64,000 bases of DNA from CAYLMM01 sp964646035 (GTDB lineage: Bacteria; Krumholzibacteriota; Krumholzibacteriia; LZORAL124-64-63), in assembly GCA_964646035.1 (NCBI GenBank), contig CAZYDJ010000002.1:1-64000 (forward strand), given 5' to 3'. Below, one piece after another: positions 34,108 to 44,960 of this stretch (positions are counted from its first letter, which is position 1; each line of letters begins with the position of its first letter). The notes beneath the pieces were generated by a model that saw only the letters and a program-made list of their open reading frames with translations, did not search any database and was not told the origin of the DNA. A program made the translations under genes and the position numbers.

Positions 34108-37100
34108 ATGAAGAAAACCTGCCTGCTTGTCCTAGCGGCTGTCGCCATGCTCGCCATGCCTTTGGCGGTTTCGGCGAACGCTCCTCTCGCCGGTGCGGCC
34201 AAGACCGTGTCCGGAGATCAGTCCGCATTCGCAGAGGGACGAATTCTCGTCAAGTTCACCCCCAACGCCTATGCCTCGTCCAAGCTCAACTTCCGGATGG
34301 AAAAAGGCTTGTCCGCCCCCGGCATCGAGACCGGCCTGGCTTCGGTCGACGCCCTCTCTTTCAACTCCGGCGTAACCAAGGTTAGCCGCCCCTACGGACA
34401 GCCGGCCGATGTCGAGCTGGCTTCCAGCATCGGCGTGGACCGCTGGTTCGCTCTCGAGATTCCCGCCGGCAGCGACCCCCGAATGGTCGCCGCCCGCTAC
34501 GCAGCGGATCCCAACGTGGAGTCCGCCACGGTCGACTGGCGCGCCTTCCCGGCCGCCACGCCCAACGACACCTACTATGACAAGAACTGGGGCCACGAAA
34601 ACACCGGCCAGCTTCTTGCCTACGATTGGGCCACCTACAGCCACGAGAACGGCGATCCTGTCGGCACCCCCGGCTTCGACACCAAGGCCTACCAGGCCTG
34701 GGACGCGGCCGCCGGCTTCGGCGATCCCGGCGTGGTCATCGCGATCATCGATTCCGGCGTGGATGTCAATCATCCCGACCTGCGCCTGGTGCCCGGATAC
34801 GACTTCGGCGACAATGATTCCAATCCCATGGACGACAGCGCCGACCCCGGCCACGGCACCTGCTGCGCCGGCGTCGCCGCCGCGCGCGCGGACAACAACA
34901 TCGGCGTGGCCGGAGCAGCCGGCGGTTGCTCGGTAATGCCCGTCAAGATCGCCGACAGCGGCGGCTCGATGTACTTCTCCTACATCCAGAACGCCTTGTA
35001 CTATGTGGGCGACCAGGATGTGGACATTGCCAGCATGAGCCTTGGCGCGCCGCTGAGCAGCGACCCCGCCACCGACGACGCGATCGCCTACGCCTACAAC
35101 AAGGGCGTGACAATTCTCGCGGCCACCGGCAACGAGAACATGTCCACGATCAGCTACCCCGCCATCAACCAGTATGTGATCGGCGTGGGCGCGGCCTCCC
35201 CCTGCGGCGACCGCAAGCGCAGCAGCAGCAGCAGCACCGAGCTGAACCCCGGCGTCGATGCTGATCCGCTGGGATACACCTGTGACGGTGAGCGCTGGTG
35301 GGGATCGAACTACGGCGTGTCCGTCCAGGACGCGGCCGGCGCGGTCGACGTGCTGGCTCCGACGATCCTGCCTTCCACCGACATCAGCGGCAGCGGCGGC
35401 TACGTTTCCGGCGATTACGAGATGTGGTTCAACGGAACTTCGTGCTCCACTCCCTACGCCGCCGGCGTCTGCGCCCTGATCGTTTCCAACTCTCCGGGCC
35501 TGACTCCCGCCCAGGTGCGCGACGCCCTGGTCTCGACCGCGACCGACGTGGTCAACGCCGAGTCGGGAACCGGCTGGGACCGTTGGTCCGGCTACGGCAT
35601 GGTCGACGCCGCCGCGGCTGTCGGCGGAGGCGAGCCGGTCGCTCCGACCGCTGCTTTCTCCGGCGTTCCCGTTTCCGGCTACGCGCCCCTGTCGGTCAGC
35701 TTCAATGACCAGTCCAGCGGCATTCCCACCAGCTGGAACTGGAACTTCGGCGACGGCGCCACTTCCACGGCCCAGAACCCGACCCATGTCTACGATACGG
35801 TCGGCACCTACACCGTCACCCTGACGGCCGCCAACGACGTCGGCAGCGACGCCGAGGTCAAATCCGCCTACATCACCGTCCTGGATCCCGGCAGCGTGAC
35901 CGACGTCACCGCTACGGGCGAAACCTCGGTGATCGGCACCGTCAGCGGCAGCTACCTGAACACCAAGTTCGCCGACAACTCCTATGAGGTCCTGACCGAG
36001 GAGGCCTACACCGGCCATCCGCGCAAGACCTACAGCTACATGGAGCATCGCTGGAACTTCGATCTTCCGGCCAACGGCGGCGCGACGTTCACGGTCGAGG
36101 CGTATCGTCCCGCCAACTCCGACGGCGACAACTTCGTCTTCACCTACAGCACCGACGGCTCCACCTGGCTACCTTTGGTTACCGTCGCCAGCGCGACCGA
36201 GCAGGCCTACACCGCCGAGATCTCGGTGCAGGGCGCCGTGACCGTCCGCGTAGTGGACAGCAACCGGACCTACTACATGACGTCCAACGACAAGCTGTAC
36301 GTCGACTACGTCGGGTTCACCGTCGGCGGAGTCGTTGCTACGCCTCCGACAGCCGCATTCTCCGGTTCGCCGGTCAGCGGCGTCTATCCGCTGGAAGTCG
36401 CGTTCGCGGACGAGTCGACCGGCTCGCCGACGACCTGGAACTGGGACTTCGGCGACGGCGGCAACTCGACCGCCCAGAACCCGGCCCACACCTACACGGC
36501 TGCCGGCGTCTATACCGTGAGCCTGACCGTGGGCAACGACGAGGGCGCCGACTCCCTGACCAGGACCGATTACATCACGGTTACCGAGCCGGGGACCCAG
36601 ACCGCGGTCCACGTGGCCGCAATCTCGGTCAGCCGCGCCAAGGTCGGCCCGAACTACCTCGGCGTCGGCGTGATCACCATCCAGGACGAAAACGGCCTGC
36701 CGATCAGCGGCGCCACCGTTTTCGCCACCGCCACCGGACCTAGCGGCGGCAGCTTCAGTGGAGTCACCGGCACCAGCGGCACAGTGACAATGCAAACCTC
36801 AGGCATCAAGAAGCCTTCGGGCGAATGGTGCTTCGAGGTCACCAACGTCACTCACGCCACCTTGACCTACGATTCGGCGGCCAACGTGGTGACGAAGGCC
36901 TGCGAGAGCGGAACGGTCTACAGCGCGGACGCCAAGCCCGCGTCGTTCTCCCTCTCCCAGAACCATCCGAACCCGTTCAACCCGATGACCCAGATCAATT
37001 TCGGACTACAGCAGGCGTCCAGCGTCCGGCTGTGCGTCTACAACGTCCGCGGCGAGGTCGTCGCCGTTCTGGCCGAAGGCCCCATGTCTTCGGGCGAACA

Positions 37101-37203
37101 CACGGTGACCTGGTACGCGGGCAGTCAGCCCAGCGGAGTCTACTTCTACCGCCTGGACGCCGGCGCGTTCAGCGAAGTGAAGCGGATGATGCTGCTGAAG
37201 TAG
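34108..37203 (+). CDS. Secreted subtilisin-like serine protease with two PKD domains and sorting tail
   Basis: This is a 1031-residue S8 protease. A signal peptide (cut near VSANA, residue 24) is followed by a fervidolysin-like pro-region (RILVKFTPNA to about residue 145). The catalytic domain covers about 150-505 with Asp215 in IAIIDSGVDVNHPDL, His249 in PGHGTCCAGVA and Ser445 in NGTSCSTPYAAGV. PKD domains are near 512-592 (WNWNFGDGATSTAQNPTHVY) and 745-835 (WNWDFGDGGNSTAQNPAHTY), around an unassigned beta-rich stretch. An Ig-like part follows. The last 80 residues are a sorting module (NHPNPFNPMTQINF, QPSGVYFYRLDAG, final Lys). Five AGC codons encode a Ser run at 372-376. It should digest extracellular protein. 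A strong promoter precedes it and a strong terminator follows. Confidence 0.92.
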   Translation: MKKTCLLVLAAVAMLAMPLAVSANAPLAGAAKTVSGDQSAFAEGRILVKFTPNAYASSKLNFRMEKGLSAPGIETGLASVDALSFNSGVTKVSRPYGQPADVELASSIGVDRWFALEIPAGSDPRMVAARYAADPNVESATVDWRAFPAATPNDTYYDKNWGHENTGQLLAYDWATYSHENGDPVGTPGFDTKAYQAWDAAAGFGDPGVVIAIIDSGVDVNHPDLRLVPGYDFGDNDSNPMDDSADPGHGTCCAGVAAARADNNIGVAGAAGGCSVMPVKIADSGGSMYFSYIQNALYYVGDQDVDIASMSLGAPLSSDPATDDAIAYAYNKGVTILAATGNENMSTISYPAINQYVIGVGAASPCGDRKRSSSSSTELNPGVDADPLGYTCDGERWWGSNYGVSVQDAAGAVDVLAPTILPSTDISGSGGYVSGDYEMWFNGTSCSTPYAAGVCALIVSNSPGLTPAQVRDALVSTATDVVNAESGTGWDRWSGYGMVDAAAAVGGGEPVAPTAAFSGVPVSGYAPLSVSFNDQSSGIPTSWNWNFGDGATSTAQNPTHVYDTVGTYTVTLTAANDVGSDAEVKSAYITVLDPGSVTDVTATGETSVIGTVSGSYLNTKFADNSYEVLTEEAYTGHPRKTYSYMEHRWNFDLPANGGATFTVEAYRPANSDGDNFVFTYSTDGSTWLPLVTVASATEQAYTAEISVQGAVTVRVVDSNRTYYMTSNDKLYVDYVGFTVGGVVATPPTAAFSGSPVSGVYPLEVAFADESTGSPTTWNWDFGDGGNSTAQNPAHTYTAAGVYTVSLTVGNDEGADSLTRTDYITVTEPGTQTAVHVAAISVSRAKVGPNYLGVGVITIQDENGLPISGATVFATATGPSGGSFSGVTGTSGTVTMQTSGIKKPSGEWCFEVTNVTHATLTYDSAANVVTKACESGTVYSADAKPASFSLSQNHPNPFNPMTQINFGLQQASSVRLCVYNVRGEVVAVLAEGPMSSGEHTVTWYAGSQPSGVYFYRLDAGAFSEVKRMMLLK

Positions 37204-37236
37204 CGATCTGAAATGCGGAACGGTCCGCATCGACGA

Positions 37237-37273
37237 AAAAAGGCCCCGGGAGACAACTCCCGGGGCCTTCTTC
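37237..37273 (+). terminator. Terminator after the subtilase gene (first of two hairpins)
   Basis: GGCCCCGGGAG (37242-37252) pairs with CTCCCGGGGCC (37257-37267) over a 4-base loop, then TTCTTC. It is preceded by AAAAAA, so it can also work on the minus strand. Confidence 0.8.
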
Positions 37274-37293
37274 ATGCGAACCATATAACGGGA

Positions 37294-37322
37294 AGGGCCC
37301 CGGGAAATAATCCCGGGGCCCT
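37294..37322. terminator. Second hairpin with a related stem
   Basis: AGGGCCCCGGGA (37294-37305) pairs with TCCCGGGGCCCT (37311-37322) over AATAA. It shares the core GGCCCCGGGA with the hairpin 26 bases upstream but has no T-run. It may be a backup terminator or the leftward one for the opposing gene. Confidence 0.5.
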
Positions 37323-37897
37323 ACGCTTCCGACGACACTTGGGGGTCGGGGGGTGGAGGGAGCCGTCGGAAGCTCCGCGCATTCGGCCCTGTTCGTTTCC
37401 GTGGGCCGGACGAGACTCCGTCGCAACGATCGCGATCGGGGCCCACGTCTGACCAGGGCCGGACAGCATCGGTGTCGACTAGCGACAACCTCTGCTCGAA
37501 TCAAGGACCTGCCGGACGCTCACTGATGCGGGGCTGAGATGAGCGCGACCACCTTGTTGACGGTCTAGAGGCCCGGCGGGCCCGAACTCTGATATCCCGA
37601 AGGCGGAGGGGAAAGGACATGCTGCTGATGCTGTTGTCGGGATGTCCCGCTGAACTGTTGTCCAAATCCCCAAACCCGCCATTCGTGATTTCATATTAGC
37701 TATATGCCAGACCCGTACCATACAAGACCCAGATGGACCTGAATATTTCGCATTTTGCAATCTGCTGTAAAATAAGAAGATGGCTGGAGGCGGGATAGTT
37801 GGAGGCGATCAGCCCACTGTCCGGATTCGGACATGTGCGCGAAAGCGTGCACTTGATTTCGGTCAATTGCCCGAATGCGTGCGGATCAATGGCGGAG
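37323..37897. other. Intergenic gap, 575 bases, no gene recognised
   Basis: This lies between the subtilase terminators and the end of the response regulator gene. The stretch 37685-37790 is AT-rich. ORFs of 60-95 codons here lack ribosome sites and recognisable motifs. No CRISPR, tRNA or transposon signature was seen. Confidence 0.4.
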
Positions 37898-39355
<1,458 letters not shown>

Positions 39356-39356
39356 T

Positions 39357-41813
39357 TCAGCCCACCTCCAGGCCGGCGGCGACGCGGAAGCGGATCCGGA
39401 AGCTGGCCCCGCCGTCTGCGTTGTCGCCGTGTAGGATCTCACCGCCGAATCCGGTAACGAAACGCTTCACGATGGCCAAGCCGAGACCGGAGCCTTCGCC
39501 GACCGGCCGGGACGAGAAGAAGGGGTCGAAGATGCTGTAGTCGTCTTCGTCCGGCAGCCCAACGCCGTTGTCATGAACCTCCAGCCACGCGCCCTGATCG
39601 TCGATGCGTGTCACGATCCTGATGTATTTGTCGGTGCGGGAAACGGATTCCAGCGACTTGATGGCGTTGGCCACCAGGTTGATGAGGATCTGCTCGATCT
39701 GCAGTTCGTGCCCGATGACAAGCGGCGAATCCGCGCTCAGCTCGATTCGGGAATCGACGCCGTGATCGTAGATCTGCCTCTCGACCAGCGTCACTGCGTT
39801 GCGAATCGATTGATTCAGATCCACGGAGCCTACGCTCTCGCTGCCCGGAGTGATCCGGAAATTGCGCATATGCCTGACTATGGCGTCGATCCGGTCGGCG
39901 CCGCCGGCGATCTTGTTCAGCGTCTCCATGATCCGCTCGGGAATGGATCCGGGATTGCGCCCTGCATAGAAAATCGCACTGTCGGTGGTGACCTTGATGG
40001 CGTTCAGGGGCTGGTTGATCTCGTGGGTGATGCCCGCAGCCATAACCCCGAGGGAAGCCATTCTCGACGATGCCTCCAGTTCCTGGATCGCCTCGGTATG
40101 CTTCTGTTCCGCCTCCAGTCGCGCCGTCGTCTGGTCGTGACGCTCCCACGAGTTGCCGATCATGTCGGACAGCGTGTTGAAGGTCGACAGCTCGTCGTCC
40201 CGCCAGCGATAGGATTCGACCATGTCCAGGGCCAGCACGCCCTTGACGCTCCCGGCCACCTTCACCGGCAGCAACACCAGGGAACGGATATTCCGCGAGG
40301 AATAATGACTCCGCAGATCTTCGGGCAATGTCGAGACATCGTTGTTGACGAATCTCTCGCCGCGAAGCAGCAGAGCATAGACTTCGGCCACTTCGTCGGC
40401 GTCGATCGAGGCTGGTTCCCTGATGGTCTCGCCGCGGCGCGAGAGCTTGCTGGTGATCAGACGGCTGGTCCGGCTGGAGGGCGACAAACTGCGCAGGCTG
40501 ATGCGGTCCACATCCAGCTTTCTCATCAAAAGATTCAACAAGTCGTCGAGCACCGTGCGGAAGTCATCGGTCGAGTTGAGCAGATCCGCCGCATCGGCCA
40601 TCAGGGATTCCTGCGACAGCGCCCTTCGCAGCCGCCCCCGCTCGGCGATCAGTTCCGCCTCGGCCCGGCGGCGCTTCATGATGTTCGTCGCCAACACCAG
40701 GATCACCAGCGCCATGATCGAGGCCACCGTCGACACGGCCTGGATGGTCCTGCGGTTCACCTCGTAGAAGCTTGGCGGCACGTTGATCACCACGCTGCCT
40801 TCGGGCAGGTCTTCGGCGTCGATTCCGAAGCGCTTCAACTCCTGATCGTCGAACATGAACTGGTTGGGGCTGTCGGTCTGGAAAGGTATGGAATCGACAT
40901 CCTCGCCGGCGAGAATGCGCCTGGCCACCACCCCGGCCGAAATGCCCTGCATATGCCCGTTGGTCATCATCCCGCCGACGACGCCGAACCCCAGATAGAA
41001 ATCCCAGCAGCTGTAGATCGGAACCGTCGTCGCCGCCCGCAGGAGGGAAATGCTTTCTTTGTATTCGAGAAACTCGCCCTGCTCGTCGTGCGAGAACGCC
41101 AGCAGCAAGATCAAGGAGTTCGCTCCCAGTTGTTCGGCTTCATGCAGCACCTGATCCGTGCTCTTCGCTTCCAGGAATCGAATTCGCACCCGGTTTTCGA
41201 AATTGGGGATCAGGGTCTTCAGCCGATCACGCAAGGCCAGATTGGTCGATGTCATGTCGTCGACGACCACGATCTCCCGGGTTTCGGGATGCAGATCGAG
41301 CGCCACCTCGATGGTGCTGCGCAGGTCGACCGCTTCGAAGACCCCTGTCAGCCCGGATATGTTCTTGGGCAATGATTCCGGAGACGCGTTGACGCCGCAG
41401 AAAACACCGGGAACGCCGGGCGCGATGCTGTCCCGATAGGAGATGAAGAACCTCAGCGCGTTGTCGTCGGAGATCAATACAGCAGCGAATCCGCGTCCCG
41501 CGTACTTATTCTTGAGATACGGCACCAGCGTCGAAGGCAGTCGCGGAGAGGGAAAGCGTTTGGTGTCTAGGTTCTCGACGAACAGCTCGTATTCGAAACC
41601 ACTCTCATCCAGTTCCTCGGTCAGCCCGGCGAGCGTGGATTCGGACCACTCGAAGCCCCGATGATAGGAATTCAGGACCAGGATCTCGGCCCTCTTGCCG
41701 GGCGCAGCCGATTTTTCGGACTTCGCGGCTCCTGTGCACATAAATAGAGCGGCGGCCATGCTGATCACGACGTACAGATATGGCGGGAGAGAAATCTTCC
41801 CGGTGAAGTTCAT
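39357..41813 (-). CDS. Sensor histidine kinase with ABC substrate-binding-like sensor and GAF domain
   Basis: The 818-residue kinase begins with a membrane segment (about 10-30), then a periplasmic ABC_sub_bind-like sensor (about 42-345; ILVLNSYHRGFEWSE, VLISDDNALRFF, VPGVFCGVN, VPIYSCWDFYLGFGVVGGMM). A second membrane helix (about 358-380) and a coiled linker lead to a GAF domain (400-560). The HisKA domain has the phospho-acceptor His597 in ITHEINQPLNAIK, followed by a HATPase_c with N box NLVANAIKSL, DNGVGLPDED and GSGLGLAIVKRF. This is a DctB/NtrB-like kinase that probably senses a small ligand outside. The downstream NtrC-type regulator is its partner. The ligand is unknown. Confidence 0.9.
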   Translation of the reverse strand: MNFTGKISLPPYLYVVISMAAALFMCTGAAKSEKSAAPGKRAEILVLNSYHRGFEWSESTLAGLTEELDESGFEYELFVENLDTKRFPSPRLPSTLVPYLKNKYAGRGFAAVLISDDNALRFFISYRDSIAPGVPGVFCGVNASPESLPKNISGLTGVFEAVDLRSTIEVALDLHPETREIVVVDDMTSTNLALRDRLKTLIPNFENRVRIRFLEAKSTDQVLHEAEQLGANSLILLLAFSHDEQGEFLEYKESISLLRAATTVPIYSCWDFYLGFGVVGGMMTNGHMQGISAGVVARRILAGEDVDSIPFQTDSPNQFMFDDQELKRFGIDAEDLPEGSVVINVPPSFYEVNRRTIQAVSTVASIMALVILVLATNIMKRRRAEAELIAERGRLRRALSQESLMADAADLLNSTDDFRTVLDDLLNLLMRKLDVDRISLRSLSPSSRTSRLITSKLSRRGETIREPASIDADEVAEVYALLLRGERFVNNDVSTLPEDLRSHYSSRNIRSLVLLPVKVAGSVKGVLALDMVESYRWRDDELSTFNTLSDMIGNSWERHDQTTARLEAEQKHTEAIQELEASSRMASLGVMAAGITHEINQPLNAIKVTTDSAIFYAGRNPGSIPERIMETLNKIAGGADRIDAIVRHMRNFRITPGSESVGSVDLNQSIRNAVTLVERQIYDHGVDSRIELSADSPLVIGHELQIEQILINLVANAIKSLESVSRTDKYIRIVTRIDDQGAWLEVHDNGVGLPDEDDYSIFDPFFSSRPVGEGSGLGLAIVKRFVTGFGGEILHGDNADGGASFRIRFRVAAGLEVG

Positions 41814-42051
41814 TGAGCGGTCTCCGGAAATCCGTACAGGGAGCCCCCCCGGGCTCCGTCTCTCGGATCAGATCCGTAGAATATACCGCAATATTGACCG
41901 GCCTGCATCAGATTGATCGAAATTGCACACATCATTCATCAAAACTTGTGAGTATTCCTACAGCGGGTGCGGCGGCAATGGTTTAGCTTGGCTATCTTGT
42001 CATCGTTCGCACCGCTGACCCCAAAGTCGAGCGACCCGGGAAAGGGCATCA

Positions 42052-42657
42052 TTGAAAATCAGTAACTCCAATAATCACGACTGCCCGGGACAGCGCTCCC
42101 GCAGCCTGACCGCCCTGGCCGTATCCCAAATCGGCAGCCCGCCGGTGCTCGCCATGGCCGCGATGCTGGCGTTGGCGACGCGTTTTCCCGGCGACGGACC
42201 GTGGTTCGCAGCCGGAGCCTATATCCTGATTGCGATCGTCGCCCCGGTGGCCTTTCTGGTCCGGGAGTTGAGGCATGGCCGGATCGGCGACATCGAATTG
42301 CCCCGGCGCCGCGATCGGGCGCGGCCGATGATCGTCGGGCAGATTCTCTCCGGAGTGGCGGCGCTGCTCTTATCCGCAACCGGAGCCCCCACCGAAATGG
42401 TCGCCCTGGCCGGAGCCCTGTGGGTTCTCGGCGTCCTGATCCTGATGGTCACCGTCTTCTGGAAGATCAGCGTCCACTGCGCCGCCGCATCCGCGGCCGC
42501 GACCCTTGCCTGGATTCTTTCCGGCGCCGCCCTGTTGCCCGCCGTCGGCGCCCTGGCCGTAGTCTGGTCGCGGGTTCGCCTCGGCCGCCATACCCTCGCC
42601 CAGACCATCGCGGGATCCCTGCTCGGCTTCGGCGTCCTGCGCCTGGTCTGGTTCTGA
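42052..42657 (+). CDS. PAP2-like membrane protein with degenerate phosphatase motifs
   Basis: The 201-residue protein has about five or six membrane helices and the outline of the PAP2 family. Motif 1 is like RRRDRARPM, motif 2 is KISVHCAAASA where a PSGH is expected, and motif 3 is WSRVRLGRHTLAQTIAGSLLG with His-x3-Gln in place of His-x3-Asp. The catalytic His and the SRxxxxxH pattern are kept, but the PSGH serine and glycine are changed. It may therefore bind or hydrolyse a lipid phosphate poorly. The start TTG 42052 has AAAGGG upstream; no good ATG precedes the first helix. It is monocistronic. Confidence 0.6.
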   Translation: MKISNSNNHDCPGQRSRSLTALAVSQIGSPPVLAMAAMLALATRFPGDGPWFAAGAYILIAIVAPVAFLVRELRHGRIGDIELPRRRDRARPMIVGQILSGVAALLLSATGAPTEMVALAGALWVLGVLILMVTVFWKISVHCAAASAAATLAWILSGAALLPAVGALAVVWSRVRLGRHTLAQTIAGSLLGFGVLRLVWF

Positions 42658-42727
42658 TACGAGGCAACCATCCGCGACAGCGGTCGTAGTACGGTTCGTC
42701 CCTCTCACCCATCCCGGAGGATGAACC

Positions 42728-43300
42728 ATGACCCGTCGCACGATTGCCTTCCTGTTTCTGGCCGCGATCCTGATAGCCTCCCTGCCGGCCATGGCCGGGC
42801 ACCGCCACAACGACAACCACAACAGCCATCTCGAAGATGTGGACATCGATTTCGAGGACGACGGCACCCTGGTTCTCGATCCCGATGGTTATCGCGGGGA
42901 ATCCCTGACCATCTCCAAGGATCTGGTCCTGCGCGTGAATGGCGAAAAGGTGAAGCTGGACGACTCGGAAAAAATGCTGGTCGCCGACTATTACGAAAAC
43001 GGAATGAAGGTCGTCCTGACAGCCGAAGCCATGGGCCGGGCCGGAGCCAAGATGGGCGTGCGGGGCGTCGCGCTGGCCGTCAATGCCATCGCGAAGGTCG
43101 CCAAGCTGCTGGACGCTGATTACGACTCCGATGATCTCGAACGCGATGTCGAGGCCGAAGCCGAGTCGATGGAAGAGGCCGGCGAGGAACTCGAGAAGCA
43201 GGGCGAGATCCTCAGCGGCCGGGTCGATGAAATGGGGCGGATCGCGAAGAAGATGCGTTCGAGAATCCCCGAAGTCGCAGAACTGGATTGGTTCGATTGA
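42728..43300 (+). CDS. Secreted protein with a His-rich N-terminus, unknown family
   Basis: The 190-residue product has a signal peptide (MTRRTIAFLFLAAILIASLPAMA, cut before GHRH). The mature N-terminus is HRHNDNHNSHLED, with four His, a candidate metal-binding stretch. A short beta region follows (TLVLDPDGYRGESLTIS, LVLRVNGEKVKLD) and then an acidic, probably coiled-coil C-terminal half (ERDVEAEAESMEEAGEELEK). The layout, signal then a YggN-like beta patch and helical tail, recalls DUF2884 proteins, but the match is not secure. ATG 42728 has GGAGGA upstream. The gene stands alone in a convergent arrangement with the DUF2270 gene. Function unknown. Confidence 0.6.
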   Translation: MTRRTIAFLFLAAILIASLPAMAGHRHNDNHNSHLEDVDIDFEDDGTLVLDPDGYRGESLTISKDLVLRVNGEKVKLDDSEKMLVADYYENGMKVVLTAEAMGRAGAKMGVRGVALAVNAIAKVAKLLDADYDSDDLERDVEAEAESMEEAGEELEKQGEILSGRVDEMGRIAKKMRSRIPEVAELDWFD

Positions 43301-43318
43301 TGAATTCAGGGTGCCCGG

Positions 43319-44065
43319 TCAGACATCGAGGCTGGGCACCTTTTCCCCCGTATGTTCGGGGTCGAGCCAGTAGCTCTGCTCCGGCGGCCTCACCCGCGGC
43401 GTCATGATGATCAACAGCAGCAGCGAAACGTAGAGCAAGGCGACCATCGCCGCCGGAACCCACCAGGGAAAAACCCCGATCTCGAAAATCCCCTTCGACC
43501 CGCCCGCCTCCATATGCGGAAAGACCGCCGCCCGGCCCAGCCAGGCCAGCAACAGGAACAACAGGATGTAGGAATAATTTCGGATCAGCCGGGCCTTGAT
43601 GGCCTGGGCCATCGTGATCTTGAATTTGGGGTGCAGCAGGTCTTCGGCCACGCGGTCTCCCCAATGCGATATGGGGCTCTCGAGATCGCGGCGCAGGATG
43701 GGTCCGTAGAAGTTCTCCTCGATCATGCGCACCCGCGAGCGCCAGACGTCGAAGAAGCGGAAGCGGCGGGCCTCGTGCAGCAGGAAGACCAAGTTGGCGT
43801 ACATGCCGGTGATCAGGGTTTCCTGTGCGTAATGCGGATTGCTGAAACTGAAGGTCAGGATGCCGACCGTCGCGATGATGGCCCAGTTGGACGTGGTGTC
43901 GAGGCGGTTGCGCCAGGCCAGGGCCCTGGCCGATTCGCCGCGATAAAGATGGACCAGCGCCGTGACGTACTCGCCCCTCGAGAGAGGTTGTCCCTCGTAA
44001 TCGGCCCTCTGCCGTGGGGCCTGATCCCTCTCGGGGAAACTGTGGCTGTCCGGGGTGCGCATCAT
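43319..44065 (-). CDS. DUF2270 family membrane protein
   Basis: The 248-residue protein matches DUF2270: a conserved soluble start (YVTALVHLYRGESARALAWRNRLDTTSNWAI), followed by a helix pair, the block LLHEARRFRFFDVWRSRVRMIEENFYG, and then two further helices (YILLFLLLAWLGRAAV, WWVPAAMVALLYVSLLLLI). About four membrane segments in all. No function has been established for the family. The start is uncertain by one codon because two ATGs (44065 and 44062) are adjacent and no strong ribosome site is visible. It lies 43 bases after the exonuclease gene in the same direction and probably shares its transcript. Confidence 0.8.
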   Translation of the reverse strand: MMRTPDSHSFPERDQAPRQRADYEGQPLSRGEYVTALVHLYRGESARALAWRNRLDTTSNWAIIATVGILTFSFSNPHYAQETLITGMYANLVFLLHEARRFRFFDVWRSRVRMIEENFYGPILRRDLESPISHWGDRVAEDLLHPKFKITMAQAIKARLIRNYSYILLFLLLAWLGRAAVFPHMEAGGSKGIFEIGVFPWWVPAAMVALLYVSLLLLIIMTPRVRPPEQSYWLDPEHTGEKVPSLDV

Positions 44066-44108
44066 TACATCATGCTACCGGAGACACCGGGGGTTCGCAA
44101 GCCGTTGC

Positions 44109-44891
44109 TCAGCCCTTGGCGGGAAAACGACCGTCTAGCGCTTCGCGCAGTATCTGCGTGACCTCGTCGCTGAAATCCTTCTTCAGCATCCACTGCAGAT
44201 AGTCGCGAGCCTCGGCGGCGACGTCTTCCAGGGATCGATCGCGGTACTTGCCGAAAGTGAATACTGCCCGGCCGTCATCATTCCAGATGAACTTCCGCGA
44301 CGAATCCACGAAGCGTCCCTCGTCCGGGTTGCAGAAAACGTGCAACTCGTCAGGGTCGCGCGGCAGATCGGGATAGTGTTCGAGCTGGGCGTCCAGCACC
44401 GCCAGCGTCGCCTCGACATCGGCCAGGGCGGAGTGGGCGTTTTCCAGGTCTCCCCCGCAGAACTTGCTATATGCCGCGGTCAGGGTGCGGGGCTCCATCT
44501 TGACGAAGATCGTGAAGGCGTCGAAATGCCGGCGGCCGGCCAGATCGATCGAACTGCCCGCCCGGATCATTTCGGCCCGCAGCAGGGGAATGTCGAAGCG
44601 GCCGGTGTTGAAACCCGCCAGGTCGGCCCCGTCGAGAATCCGCTCCACCTCGGCTGTAATCTGCTCGAAGCGGGGCGCGTCGGCGACGTCGGCGTCGGAG
44701 ATATCGTGGATCGCGGTGGCCCCGGGCGGGATCGGCATGCCCGGATTGACCAGCGACCGGAAGGTGCTTCTTGCGCCGTCCGGCTCCAGCCGCACCATGG
44801 CGATCTCGACGATGCGGTCGCGATCGACGTTGACCCCGGTGGTCTCGAGATCGAAACAGACCAGCGGTCTTTCCAGCTTCAGATTACGCAT
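44109..44891 (-). CDS. DnaQ-like 3'-5' exonuclease (DEDDh)
   Basis: The 260-residue protein has the RNase T/DnaQ exonuclease motifs: Exo I CFDLETTG (Asp13, Glu15), Exo II GFNTGRFDIPLLRAEM, and Exo III with AHSALADVEATLAVL (the DEDDh His and Asp). The C-terminal 80 residues (about 170-260) carry an extra module (FCNPDEGRFVDSSRKFIW, FTFGKYRDRSLEDVAAEARDYLQWML) that resembles a small fused DUF3820-like or exonuclease accessory domain. The GKYRG-like turn is typical of DUF3820-type proteins. It should trim DNA or RNA 3' ends in the cytosol. ATG 44891 has GGGAG upstream. The role in repair or RNA turnover is inferred. Confidence 0.85.
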   Translation of the reverse strand: MRNLKLERPLVCFDLETTGVNVDRDRIVEIAMVRLEPDGARSTFRSLVNPGMPIPPGATAIHDISDADVADAPRFEQITAEVERILDGADLAGFNTGRFDIPLLRAEMIRAGSSIDLAGRRHFDAFTIFVKMEPRTLTAAYSKFCGGDLENAHSALADVEATLAVLDAQLEHYPDLPRDPDELHVFCNPDEGRFVDSSRKFIWNDDGRAVFTFGKYRDRSLEDVAAEARDYLQWMLKKDFSDEVTQILREALDGRFPAKG

Positions 44892-44918
44892 GCCTGATCT
44901 CCCCCGGCTCCCCTGATG

Positions 44919-44949
44919 AAAAGAGGGCCCCGGCTGCGGCCGGGGCCCT
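44919..44949 (-). terminator. Terminator after ilvE
   Basis: On the minus strand, AGGGCCCCGG (44949-44940) pairs with CCGGGGCCCT (44933-44924) over a 6-base loop and is followed by CTTTTC. It ends the ilvE transcript before the exonuclease gene. The stem resembles the second subtilase hairpin. Confidence 0.75.
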
Positions 44950-44960
44950 GCGCCGACGTT

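Noticed and set aside
34132..36048. A 638-codon antisense frame over the subtilase gene
   Set aside because: It mirrors the codon bias of the real gene, has no signal, motif or ribosome site, and lies wholly inside a firm coding region.
37479..37760. A 93-codon frame on the minus strand in the gap after the subtilase
   Set aside because: No ribosome site, no hydrophobic or family pattern, and it crosses an AT-rich patch; kept as intergenic.
39573..41375. A 600-codon antisense frame over the histidine kinase gene
   Set aside because: The opposite strand has complete kinase motifs; this frame has none.
41841..41856. GAGCCC/GGGCTC hairpin in the kinase leader
   Set aside because: Only six pairs and no T-run; too weak to call a terminator or switch.
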